Positions 41,725 through 49,811 of a stretch of 64,000 nt of DNA are shown one piece after another. The notes beneath the pieces are model-generated. The model saw only the letters and a list, made by a program, of their open reading frames with translations. It was not told where the DNA came from and ran no database searches. The stretch's first letter is position 1. Each line of letters begins with the position of its first letter. The stretch lies in NCBI RefSeq assembly GCF_002005225.1, contig NZ_CP019724.1, positions 6,341,501-6,405,500 on the forward strand, in the 5' to 3' direction. This stretch comes from Streptomyces pactum (GTDB lineage Bacteria > Actinomycetota > Actinomycetes > Streptomycetales > Streptomycetaceae). A program made the position numbers and the translations under genes.

Positions 41725-44451
41725 GTGGCCAAGACAGCAGCGAAGAAGACCGACAGCACCTCCGGCGGCGGCCGTCCGCGCCTGATGCTCATGGACGGGC
41801 ACTCCCTGGCGTACCGCGCGTTCTTCGCGCTGCCCGCGGAGAACTTCACGACCGCGACGGGCCAGCCGACCAACGCGATCTACGGCTTCGCGTCGATGCT
41901 GGCCAACACGCTGCGTGACGAGGCGCCCACGCACTTCGCGGTGGCGTTCGACGTCTCCCGCAAGACCTGGCGGTCGGCGGAGTTCACCGAGTACAAGGCG
42001 AACCGTTCCAAGACCCCGGACGAGTTCAAGGGCCAGGTCGAGCTGATCGGTGAGCTGCTCGACGCCATGCACGTGCAGCGTTTCGCCGTCGAGGGCTTCG
42101 AGGCCGACGACGTCATCGCCACGCTCGCCACGCAGGCCGAGGCCGAGGGCTTCGACGTGCTGATCGTCACCGGCGACCGGGACTCCTTCCAGTTGGTCAG
42201 CGAGCACACCACGGTCCTGTACCCGACCAAGGGCGTCTCCGAGCTCACCCGCTTCACGCCGGAGAAGGTCTTCGAGAAGTACGGGCTGACCCCCGCCCAG
42301 TACCCCGACTTCGCGGCCCTGCGCGGCGACCCGTCCGACAACCTGCCGGGCATCCCCGGCGTCGGCGAGAAGACCGCCGCGAAGTGGATCAACCAGTTCG
42401 GGTCCTTCGCCGACCTGGTCGAGCGCGTCGAGGAGGTCAAGGGCAAGGCCGGACAGAATCTCCGCGACCACCTGGAGTCCGTCAAGCTCAACCGCCGGCT
42501 CACCGAGCTGGAGCGGCGGGTCGAACTGCCGAAGAACGTCACCGACCTGGAGCGCACGGCCTACGACCGCAAGGGCGTCGCGGTGATCCTGGACACCCTG
42601 GAGATCCGCAACCCGTCCCTGCGGGAGCGGCTCTACGCCGTCGACCCGGGCGCCGAGGAGGCCGAGGCCGCCCCGGTCGTCGCGGACGGCGTCGAACTGG
42701 ACGGCACGGTGCTGGGCACGGGCGAGCTGGCCGGCTGGCTCGCGGAGCACGGCACGCGGCCCCTCGGCGTCGCCACGGTCGACACCTGGGCGCTGGGCAC
42801 CGGCTCGGTCGCCGAGGTCGCGCTCGCCGCGCCCGACGGGAAGGCCGCCTGGTTCGACCCGACGGAGCTCGACGAGGCCGACGAGAGGGCGTTCGCGGCC
42901 TGGCTGTCCGACGCGGGCCGGCCGAAGGTCTTCCACAACGCCAAGGGCGCGATGCGCGTCTTCGCCGAGCACGGCTGGAGCGTCGCCGGCGTCGAGATGG
43001 ACACCGCGCTCGCCGCCTACCTGGTCAAGCCGGGCCGCCGCTCCTTCGACCTGGACGCGCTGTCCCTGGAGTACCTGCACCGCGAGCTGGCCCCCGCCGC
43101 CGCGGCCGACGGGCAGCTCGCCTTCGGCGCGGACGAGGGCGCCGAGGCCGAGGCGCTGATGGTGCAGGCCCGCGCGATCCTCGACCTGGGCGAGGCCTTC
43201 GAGGGCCGCCTGGCGGACGTCGGCGCCGCGGACCTGCTGCGCGACATGGAGCTGCCCACCTCCGCGCTGCTGGCCCGCATGGAGCGGCACGGCATCGCGG
43301 CCGACCGGGAGCACCTCCAGGCCATGGAGCAGATGTTCGCGGGCGCCGTGCAGCAGGCGGTGAAGGAGGCGCACGCCGCCGCCGGACGCGAGTTCAACCT
43401 GGGCTCGCCCAAGCAGCTCCAGGAAGTCCTCTTCGGCGAGCTGAACCTGCCGAAGACCAAGAAGACCAAGACCGGCTACACCACCGACGCCGACGCCCTG
43501 GCGTGGCTCGCCGCGCAGACGGAGAACGAACTGCCGGTCATCATGCTCCGGCACCGTGAGCAGGCCAAGCTGCGCGTCACGGTGGAGGGCCTGATCAAGA
43601 CGATCGCCGCGGACGGCCGCATCCACACCACGTTCAACCAGACGGTCGCCGCGACCGGCCGCCTCTCGTCCACGGACCCGAACTTGCAGAACATCCCGGT
43701 CCGCACCGACGAGGGCCGCGCGATCCGCCGCGGCTTCGTCGTGGGCGAGGGCTACGAGTCCCTGATGACGGCCGACTACAGCCAGATCGAGCTGCGGGTG
43801 ATGGCCCACCTGTCCGAGGACGAGGGCCTGACCGAGGCGTTCACCTCGGGCGAGGACCTGCACACCACCGCCGCCGCGCAGGTCTTCTCCGTCGAGCAGT
43901 CCGCGGTCGACGCCGAGATGCGCCGCAAGATCAAGGCCATGTCCTACGGCCTGGCGTACGGCCTGTCGGCCTTCGGCCTCTCCCAGCAGTTGAACATCGA
44001 GGCCGCCGAGGCCCGCGGCCTGATGGACGCCTACTTCGAGCGGTTCGGCGGAGTACGGGATTATCTGCGCCGGGTCGTCGACGAGGCGCGGGCGACGGGT
44101 TACACGGCGACGCTCTTCGGCCGCCGCCGCTATCTGCCCGACCTCAACAGCGACAACCGCCAGCGTCGCGAGGCGGCCGAGCGCATGGCCCTGAACGCCC
44201 CGATCCAGGGCACCGCGGCCGACATCGTCAAGATCGCCATGCTCAACGTGGACAAGGCGCTGCGCGAGGCCGGCCTCTCGTCCCGCATGCTGCTCCAGGT
44301 CCACGACGAAATCGTCCTGGAGATCGCTCCCGGCGAGCGCGCGGCGGCGGAGGAACTCGTCCGCCGCGAAATGGCGAACGCGGTGCGGCTCAGGGTCCCC
44401 CTGGGCGTCTCGGTGGGCGCGGGCCCGGACTGGGAGTCGGCGGCGCACTAG
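41725..44451 (+). CDS. polA: DNA polymerase I
   Basis: A 908-residue DNA polymerase I used for Okazaki fragment processing and repair. Residues about 20-310 are the 5'-3' exonuclease (LMLMDGHSLAYRAFFALP, FEADDVIATLA, DRDSFQL, LRGDPSDNLPGIPGVGEKTA). The middle domain lacks the acidic residues of an active 3'-5' exonuclease, as is usual in actinobacteria. The polymerase domain has motif A TADYSQIELRVMAHLSED, motif B RRKIKAMSYGLAYGLSAFGL and motif C LQVHDEIVLE. The GTG at 41725 was chosen because it starts the conserved region and matches the family length; upstream in-frame sequence is basic and non-conserved. No good ribosome-binding site. Confidence 0.96.
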   Translation: MAKTAAKKTDSTSGGGRPRLMLMDGHSLAYRAFFALPAENFTTATGQPTNAIYGFASMLANTLRDEAPTHFAVAFDVSRKTWRSAEFTEYKANRSKTPDEFKGQVELIGELLDAMHVQRFAVEGFEADDVIATLATQAEAEGFDVLIVTGDRDSFQLVSEHTTVLYPTKGVSELTRFTPEKVFEKYGLTPAQYPDFAALRGDPSDNLPGIPGVGEKTAAKWINQFGSFADLVERVEEVKGKAGQNLRDHLESVKLNRRLTELERRVELPKNVTDLERTAYDRKGVAVILDTLEIRNPSLRERLYAVDPGAEEAEAAPVVADGVELDGTVLGTGELAGWLAEHGTRPLGVATVDTWALGTGSVAEVALAAPDGKAAWFDPTELDEADERAFAAWLSDAGRPKVFHNAKGAMRVFAEHGWSVAGVEMDTALAAYLVKPGRRSFDLDALSLEYLHRELAPAAAADGQLAFGADEGAEAEALMVQARAILDLGEAFEGRLADVGAADLLRDMELPTSALLARMERHGIAADREHLQAMEQMFAGAVQQAVKEAHAAAGREFNLGSPKQLQEVLFGELNLPKTKKTKTGYTTDADALAWLAAQTENELPVIMLRHREQAKLRVTVEGLIKTIAADGRIHTTFNQTVAATGRLSSTDPNLQNIPVRTDEGRAIRRGFVVGEGYESLMTADYSQIELRVMAHLSEDEGLTEAFTSGEDLHTTAAAQVFSVEQSAVDAEMRRKIKAMSYGLAYGLSAFGLSQQLNIEAAEARGLMDAYFERFGGVRDYLRRVVDEARATGYTATLFGRRRYLPDLNSDNRQRREAAERMALNAPIQGTAADIVKIAMLNVDKALREAGLSSRMLLQVHDEIVLEIAPGERAAAEELVRREMANAVRLRVPLGVSVGAGPDWESAAH

Positions 44452-44505
44452 CCGCCGCCTGCTGCCGGCTGCCTGCCGCCTGCCGTCTGATGCTCCTATT
44501 GCCTG

Positions 44506-45720
44506 TCAAACGGCTTGGAGCCAGTTGCGGTAGGCGTGGGCGAGGTCGTCGTCTCGGCGGGTCCCGCGTTCGAGGGTGGAGATGGTGGCCGGCCAGAGGG
44601 CGAAGTGGCGGGCTGCAGCGGTCAGGGTGATGTTCTTGGACCGCCGCAGCGGCCGTAGATCGTCGATGCCGGGGACGGTGACCGTGGTGGTCAGGCAGCG
44701 GAACATCTCCCGGGCGATGGCCCGTTTCAGCAGCCGGATGATCTCCTTCTTCGTCCGGCCGGCGGCGGTCTGACGTGCCACGTACTCGCGGGTGCGGGAG
44801 TCGCTCGACATGCGGACCAGGGCGACGCGGTAGAGGGCTGCGTTTGCTTGCCGGTCGCCGCCTCGCGAGAGGCGGTGGCGGTTGGTCCGGCCGCTGGAGG
44901 CGGGGACCGGTGCGGCTCCGCACAGGGCCGCGAAGGAGGCCTCGGTCCGCATGCGGTCGGGGTTGCCTCCGGCGGTGACGAGCAGTTGGGCCGCGGTGTC
45001 GGGGCCGACTCCGTGGGCGGCTCGCAGTCCGGGGTTGTGGACACTCACCACGCTGTCCAGTGCCTTGACCAGGGTCTCGTGTTCGACCGTCAGTTTCTTG
45101 ACGCGTCGGGCGAGACTCTTCAGCGCGGTGAGGACCGCGGTATGGACCGCGTCCCCGGCGGGCCGCAGCCGGGCGAGGGCGTCGGTGCGGTCCGTTCCTT
45201 TGAGCCGGCCGTACTTGGCGCGGATGGTGTCGGGAGCGGTGATGAGGAGGCTGCCGATCTGGTTCAGGGCGGCGGTGCGGGCCTTGACCGCGGAGCGGGC
45301 GGCGTTGTGCAGGGCGCGTATGCCCGCGACCGTGTCGTCCTTGGGGGCGCTGGAGGCTCGTCCGGACAGGGCGGCGCGGGCGGCGGCGTAGGCGTCGATG
45401 GGGTCGGACTTGCCGATGCGGCGGCGTTCGGCCCGGTCGGGCCGGTTGACCTCCACGACATGAAGCCCCGCCTCGCGGGCGGCGCGGGTGAATCCGGCTC
45501 CGTAGGAGGCGGTGCCCTCCACCCCGATGGCGATCACGTGGCCGTGGGCGGTCAGGAAGGCCAGGGCCGCGGCGTATCCGGCGGCAGTGGTGGTGAACTC
45601 GGCGTCCGCGAGATGGCCGCCGTTGTCGCTGATGACCGCGACGTGGAGGGTGTCGGTGTGGGAGTCGACCCCGCCGACCACATCCTGGTCTGCCGTGTTG
45701 TCCATGACCGCTGATGTCAT
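44506..45720 (-). CDS. IS110-family transposase with C-terminal helix-turn-helix
   Basis: A 404-residue DEDD recombinase. The RuvC-like N-terminal domain has VGGVDSHTDTLHVAV, AIGVEGTASYG and IGKSDPIDAYAAARA. The C-terminal Tnp_20 domain has HGVGPDTAAQLLVTAGGNPDRM and AALCGAAPVPASSGRTNRHRLSRGGD, where a serine is the second catalytic element. Residues about 350-400 form an added helix-turn-helix (LTAAARHFALWPATISTLERG). Known IS110 recombinases act with a bridge RNA that pairs with donor and target DNA. It starts at ATG 45720. Confidence 0.93.
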   Translation of the reverse strand: MTSAVMDNTADQDVVGGVDSHTDTLHVAVISDNGGHLADAEFTTTAAGYAAALAFLTAHGHVIAIGVEGTASYGAGFTRAAREAGLHVVEVNRPDRAERRRIGKSDPIDAYAAARAALSGRASSAPKDDTVAGIRALHNAARSAVKARTAALNQIGSLLITAPDTIRAKYGRLKGTDRTDALARLRPAGDAVHTAVLTALKSLARRVKKLTVEHETLVKALDSVVSVHNPGLRAAHGVGPDTAAQLLVTAGGNPDRMRTEASFAALCGAAPVPASSGRTNRHRLSRGGDRQANAALYRVALVRMSSDSRTREYVARQTAAGRTKKEIIRLLKRAIAREMFRCLTTTVTVPGIDDLRPLRRSKNITLTAAARHFALWPATISTLERGTRRDDDLAHAYRNWLQAV

Positions 45721-45841
45721 GCTGATGGTGCCTTCCCAGCCGAAGGTGGGCGCCGGCCGGGTGGCGCAGACAGGACATTGAAGGGGCTTCTGACCAAGCT
45801 CCTATCAGGTCATGTTCCGCCCGGCCGGAGCCATGAGAACA

Positions 45842-45921
45842 GGTCCCGGTGGCCGGACAGAACAGCCAGAAGACAGTCCAGCAGGACGTCAGTCAGTGGC
45901 AGAGCCATGACCACCGGAACC
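45842..45921 (-). ncRNA. Candidate IS110 bridge RNA region
   Basis: Within the non-coding end upstream of the transposase, GGTCCCGGTGG at 45842-45852 can pair with CCACCGGAACC at 45911-45921 (10 of 11 pairs), enclosing about 58 bases with an inner GTCC/GGAC hairpin. A long stem with a large internal region is the general shape of bridge RNA loops. Strand is inferred from the transposase; no pairing to the target was proved. Confidence 0.3.
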
Positions 45922-45952
45922 TGAGTATCAGGATCAATGTCAGTGGTTGCCT

Positions 45953-46022
45953 GTCGGCGGTCGGCGGTCGGCGGTCGGCGGTCGGCGGTCGGCGGTCGGC
46001 GGTCGGCGGTCGGCGGTCGCCG
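45953..46022. repeat. 7-bp minisatellite (GTCGGCG)
   Basis: Nine perfect tandem copies of GTCGGCG from 45953 to 46015 and one variant copy, immediately beside the right end of the IS110 element. The last bases of the IS repeat overlap the first copy. A looser set of CTGCCGC-like heptamers lies at 44452-44490 on the other side of the element. Confidence 0.9.
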
Positions 46023-46362
46023 GTCGGTCGTACGGGCGCGGCAGCGGTGCGAGTGCCCGGTGCCGCGCCGCCCTCGCCGTCGGGGCGGCGCGACGCGGCG
46101 TGCCGTGCTCGCCGGGCCCGGGAGGTGCGGCCAGTGGGCGGATCTCGCTGGGCCCGGGGACTCCTGGTAACGCCGGACCGCTGGGCTCGCGCCTGTCCTC
46201 CGATCCGGAAGGCCGACCCGGGCGACGCCCCACCCGGCCGGTTCCCCACGCCTCCGCCCGCCCCGCGGGGGCCCGTCACGCAGGTGGCCCTCGCGCGGGG
46301 CCCGTCACTCAGGTGGCCCTCGCGAAAACGCCCCCGCCCACGTCTCCCGTGAGGATGCGGGC
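46023..46362. other. Non-coding region with a 29-bp duplication
   Basis: 340 GC-rich bases without a gene I would support. The sequence at 46267-46296 (GGGCCCGTCACGCAGGTGGC start) is repeated with one change and a 29-base period at about 46296-46325. Confidence 0.5.
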
Positions 46363-46770
46363 ATGGGTATACGCATGCTCCACCACCGGACGACACCGGC
46401 ACGGGCAAGCACCGGACCCGCCCGCGTGCCACTCCTACCGGTCCCGGTCGTCGCGCCGGGCGCAAGCACCGGCCGCATCCCCACCACCCTCGCGACGGCC
46501 CTGCGGCGTACCGCGGCAGACCTACGCCGCGGACTCGTCGACCGGGCTCCGGCCGCCGCGTCCCCGCGCGAGATGCCCGCCTGGCGCCTGTGGGCCGACC
46601 TGACCCGCGGTTACCTGGCGCTGGCCCTCACCCTCCTGCCGCGCGCACGCCCCGCTCACACCTTCACCGTGTTCGTCGCGAGCGCGGACAGCGTCAGTGC
46701 GCTACCCGGCGGCTCGGCTCCGTACCGACGCCCGGGCTTGTGGGGGCCGGAGCCGGACGCCACGCCCTGA
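46363..46770 (+). CDS. Hypothetical small basic protein, doubtful
   Basis: A possible 135-residue protein starting at an ATG 11 bases after GAGG. The middle part (TTLATALRRTAADLRRGLVDRAPA and WRLWADLTRGYLALALTLLPRA) looks like two amphipathic or hydrophobic helices, more protein-like than its surroundings. It overlaps the end of the convergent DUF4184 gene by 77 bases and its last ~25 residues are probably not conserved. No family is recognised. It may be a real small gene or chance coding potential in GC-rich DNA. Confidence 0.3.
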   Translation: MGIRMLHHRTTPARASTGPARVPLLPVPVVAPGASTGRIPTTLATALRRTAADLRRGLVDRAPAAASPREMPAWRLWADLTRGYLALALTLLPRARPAHTFTVFVASADSVSALPGGSAPYRRPGLWGPEPDATP

Positions 46771-47545
46771 CCCCCACGGCGTACAGCAGCAACCCCGGGA
46801 CGAGCCCCGCGCCCGCCCCGAAGCACACCGTCGGAATCAGCTCCCAGGGCTTCGCGACGTCTCCCCAGTACGCCCACCACCGGGTCGCCCGCTGCACCGC
46901 CCCGGCCACCGCGCAGCCGCCCAGCACCGTCCCGGCCCACCACCGGTCCCGTACCGACAGGACGGGAACGCCGAGCGGCTCGGCCCGGGGCGCCCGGCGC
47001 ACGGCACGCGCCAGGAACACGGCGATGACGACCGCCGCCACCGCGGAACCGCCGTACTGGAGGTACCAGTAGAGCGGCGAGCCCGCGATCTCCCGGCCCA
47101 GCGCCGGGAACACCCGCATCCCCCAGCGGTCGAGGTGGGTGAACGCGTCCCACACCACGTGCGTCAGCGCCCCCAGCGCCGCCGACACGTACCACCGCGC
47201 CACGAGGGAGGGCACCACGCGCGCGCGTGGTGCCCCGCAGCGCAGCAGGCCGGCGACGCGTCCCTGTCCGGCGCGGGGCAGCAGCGCCACCAGCGGCTCG
47301 CGGACCAGCAGCCACACCCCCACCAGCGACCAGGCGATGATCACATCGACGGTGAAAACGCCCGCGAAGGAGTGGGTGACGTCCCCGAACTCCATCGCTT
47401 CGGACAGGAAGCTCGCCGCGTAGTAGGTCAGGTCGGGCGCGAAGGAACCCGCCACCAGCACGGCGGGCACCAGCGGCCCCCGGCCGGTTCCGTCGCCCCG
47501 GACCGCCGGCAGTACGGCGGCGGCATGACTGAGGGTGAACGGCAA
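46694..47545 (-). CDS. DUF4184 family membrane protein
   Basis: A 283-residue membrane protein of the DUF4184 type, often labelled metal-dependent hydrolase. It starts MPFTLSHAAAVLPA, has GSFAPDLTYY near residue 33, VTHSFAGVFTVDVIIAW near 57 and GALTHVVWDAFTHLDRWG near 125, where the conserved His/Asp pairs may bind metal, and six or so hydrophobic segments. The start codon is TTG at 47545, five bases after a perfect GAGGAG, which decides the start. Function unknown. Confidence 0.83.
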   Translation of the reverse strand: MPFTLSHAAAVLPAVRGDGTGRGPLVPAVLVAGSFAPDLTYYAASFLSEAMEFGDVTHSFAGVFTVDVIIAWSLVGVWLLVREPLVALLPRAGQGRVAGLLRCGAPRARVVPSLVARWYVSAALGALTHVVWDAFTHLDRWGMRVFPALGREIAGSPLYWYLQYGGSAVAAVVIAVFLARAVRRAPRAEPLGVPVLSVRDRWWAGTVLGGCAVAGAVQRATRWWAYWGDVAKPWELIPTVCFGAGAGLVPGLLLYAVGVRAWRPAPAPTSPGVGTEPSRRVAH

Positions 47546-47798
47546 GAGGACTCCTCATATGGCCAACCGGTGAATATCGGGCACGAACGGGTGCCCGTGC
47601 AAAGCAAGTTGTCGTAGGGTCGCCTGCGGCACCGTACTGGTCGAACAGACGAAACACCGCGCGGGGATGGTTGCGGTGCAACCGTCGACACGGACTGGTC
47701 GTCACAACAGGGCGGGCAGCACGGGCGAGCACCAGAACCGAAGACCGGCGAAGACAGACGGAGACGGACGCGCGGGCGTCCATGGGAGGGGTCACTCG

Positions 47799-49637
47799 AT
47801 GGCGGCGCATTTCGACAGGAGGCTCCGCAAGGCGGCGGTCACCACCACCGTGGCAGCGGTCGCGGTCGCGGCACTGTCCGCGTCCCAGGCGCCCGACGTG
47901 ACGGCCGACGCCAACGGCAGACAGACCACCGCCGACAACGTGCCGACGGCCGACACGCCCCCCGAGCAGAGCGCCACCGGCAACTCGCCGTACTACACGG
48001 ACCTGCCGCCCCTCAAGAGCCCCAGCCCCGCACCGACCATCGGCACCCCCGCATCCCGGGGGCCGTCCGAGGCGGGCATCCCCGCCACCGTCCTCGACGC
48101 CTACAAGAAGGCCGAGTCGGCGCTGCGCAGGTCCAAGCCCGGCTGCAACCTGCCCTGGCAACTCCTGGCGGCCATCGGCAAGGTGGAGTCGGGCCAGGCC
48201 CGCGGCGGTCGAGTCACCGCCGACGGCACGACCACCAGCCCCATCATCGGCCCCCAGCTCGACGGCAACGGCTTCGCGCTCATCAAGGACACCGACAACG
48301 GCGTCTACGACGGCAACAGCAGCTACGACAACGCCGTCGGCCCGATGCAGTTCATTCCCTCCACCTGGGCCTGGGCGGGCCGCGACGGCAACACCGACGG
48401 CAAGGAAGACCCCAACAACATCTACGACGCCGCGCTCGCGGCCGGCCACTACCTGTGCCGCTTCGACTGGGACCTGTCCACGCAGGCCGACCTCAACCGC
48501 GCGATCCTCAGCTACAACAACTCGCAGGACTACCTGCACACGGTCCTGTCCTGGCTGGAGCACTACCGCAAGGGCACCCACGAGATCCCGGACGGCACCG
48601 GCACCCTGCCCGTCGACCGCAGCGACGACGACACCGACGTGCGCGGGCCCCGCCCCCAGCCCGGTGGAACGGGCTCGACCCCCGGACCCCAGGCCCCCGG
48701 CACGCCGGCGCCCAGCCCGCGTCCCGAGAAGCCGGAGAATCCCGGGAAGCCGGAGAAGCCCACCCCGCCCGACGAGTCCAAGCCCCCTGCCACCGAATCC
48801 CCGGCCCCCGGCACGTCCGACCCGTCCGGTCCGCAGACTCCGCCCGAGACCGAGACCCCCACGGACACGGTCCACCACCTGGAGAACGCCGGCGCCACGG
48901 GGCTCACCGCGATCGCGGGCGACACGTTCGCCAAGAAGATCAGCGTCCGCGCCGAGACCAAGGCCGGAAAGGCCGTCGGCAAGGTGCGGATCCGCTTCAC
49001 CGTCCTGGGCGACACGGACGCCGCCTTCACCGGCGGCGACAAGTACGCCGCGGTCACCACCGACGCCTCCGGCGTGGCCGTCGCGCCCGCGTTGGTGGCG
49101 GGTGAGAGGACCGGCGCGTTCACGGTCCGTGCCACCGTCATCGGCCGCACCGTCGCCGGCCTCGACTACAAGGCCACCGTCACCGAGCGCGTCGCCGACG
49201 CCCTCGCCCGCACCGACGGCACCGCGCTGACCTGCACGCCGGGCGGTGAGTTCGCGGGCCGGGTCGAGGTGAAGGCCACGCACAAGGGTGCCGCCGCCGA
49301 AAAGGTCGCCGTCACGGCCACGCTCGTCAAGTCGGCGCTCGACCCGACCGAGAACGACAAGGGCCCGTTCTTCAAGAGCGCCGACGGCACGGCCGTCCGC
49401 ACCCTGACCGGCCTCAAGACCGATGCCAAGGGCCTGCTGAAGCTGCCGAAGCTGTACGCCGACAACACCACCGGCACGTTCGTGCTCCGTCTCACCACCG
49501 CGGGCGGCGCCGCGCTCAACGTCCAGTTGAAGGTGGCCGAGGCCGAGCCGGAGCCGACACCGAGCCCGTCCGGCGACGCCTCGCCCGACGCCTCGCCCAG
49601 CCCCTCCGCCGAGCCGTCGACCGAGCCGGACGCGTAG
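47799..49637 (+). CDS. Secreted lytic transglycosylase with C-terminal Ig-like repeats
   Basis: A 612-residue secreted peptidoglycan lytic enzyme. Residues about 10-30 are a signal peptide ending near ALSASQA. The MltB-like transglycosylase domain spans about 95-280 with catalytic E130 in LLAAIGKVESGQARGG, then YDNAVGPMQFIPSTWAWAGRDGNTDGKEDPNNIYDAALAAGHYLC and the Tyr/Asn-rich AILSYNNSQDYLHTVLSWLEHY. A long Pro/Gly/Glu linker follows, then two Ig-like (invasin/Big-type) domains from about residue 365 to 585, then a Pro/Ser tail. ATG 47799 follows GGGAGGGG. It remodels the cell wall; the Ig-like part may bind it. Confidence 0.9.
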   Translation: MAAHFDRRLRKAAVTTTVAAVAVAALSASQAPDVTADANGRQTTADNVPTADTPPEQSATGNSPYYTDLPPLKSPSPAPTIGTPASRGPSEAGIPATVLDAYKKAESALRRSKPGCNLPWQLLAAIGKVESGQARGGRVTADGTTTSPIIGPQLDGNGFALIKDTDNGVYDGNSSYDNAVGPMQFIPSTWAWAGRDGNTDGKEDPNNIYDAALAAGHYLCRFDWDLSTQADLNRAILSYNNSQDYLHTVLSWLEHYRKGTHEIPDGTGTLPVDRSDDDTDVRGPRPQPGGTGSTPGPQAPGTPAPSPRPEKPENPGKPEKPTPPDESKPPATESPAPGTSDPSGPQTPPETETPTDTVHHLENAGATGLTAIAGDTFAKKISVRAETKAGKAVGKVRIRFTVLGDTDAAFTGGDKYAAVTTDASGVAVAPALVAGERTGAFTVRATVIGRTVAGLDYKATVTERVADALARTDGTALTCTPGGEFAGRVEVKATHKGAAAEKVAVTATLVKSALDPTENDKGPFFKSADGTAVRTLTGLKTDAKGLLKLPKLYADNTTGTFVLRLTTAGGAALNVQLKVAEAEPEPTPSPSGDASPDASPSPSAEPSTEPDA

Positions 49638-49663
49638 GCGCGGCTCCCGCCCGAGCGACGCCT

Positions 49664-49715
49664 GAACGGCCGAGGGCGCCCCACCGGTGAAGCGGAGGGG
49701 CGCCCTCGGCCGTTC
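49664..49715. terminator. Strong bidirectional terminator between the transglycosylase and hrpB
   Basis: A perfect 19-bp stem (GAACGGCCGAGGGCGCCCC at 49664-49682) with a 14-base loop, between convergent genes. Confidence 0.85.
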
Positions 49716-49716
49716 G

Positions 49717-49780
49717 GTCACGTCGTCACGTCGTCACGTCGTCACGTCGTCACGCCGTCACACGGTCACGCCGTCACCCG
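49717..49780. repeat. 8-bp tandem repeat (GTCACGTC)
   Basis: Four perfect and four diverged copies of GTCACGTC, between the terminator and the end of hrpB. Confidence 0.85.
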
Positions 49781-49811
49781 GTTACTCCGTCAGTCGGTCC
49801 TTCTCACCCGC

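Larger units (their letters stand above)
44499..45955 (-). mobile_element. IS110-family insertion sequence
   Basis: About 1.45 kb carrying one transposase gene. The ends are proposed from a 9-bp direct repeat, TTGCCTGTC, at 44499-44507 and 45947-45955; the first overlaps the transposase stop codon and the second leads straight into a minisatellite. This leaves about 230 non-coding bases upstream of the transposase and almost none downstream, the layout known for the IS110 group, in which the upstream non-coding end encodes the bridge RNA. A shorter alternative uses the 8-bp repeat GCTCCTAT at 44492 and 45798. There are no terminal inverted repeats, as expected for this family. Confidence 0.55.

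Noticed and set aside
45953..46022. CRISPR-like appearance of the GTCGGCG array.
   Set aside because: Units are 7 bp with no spacers; it is a minisatellite.
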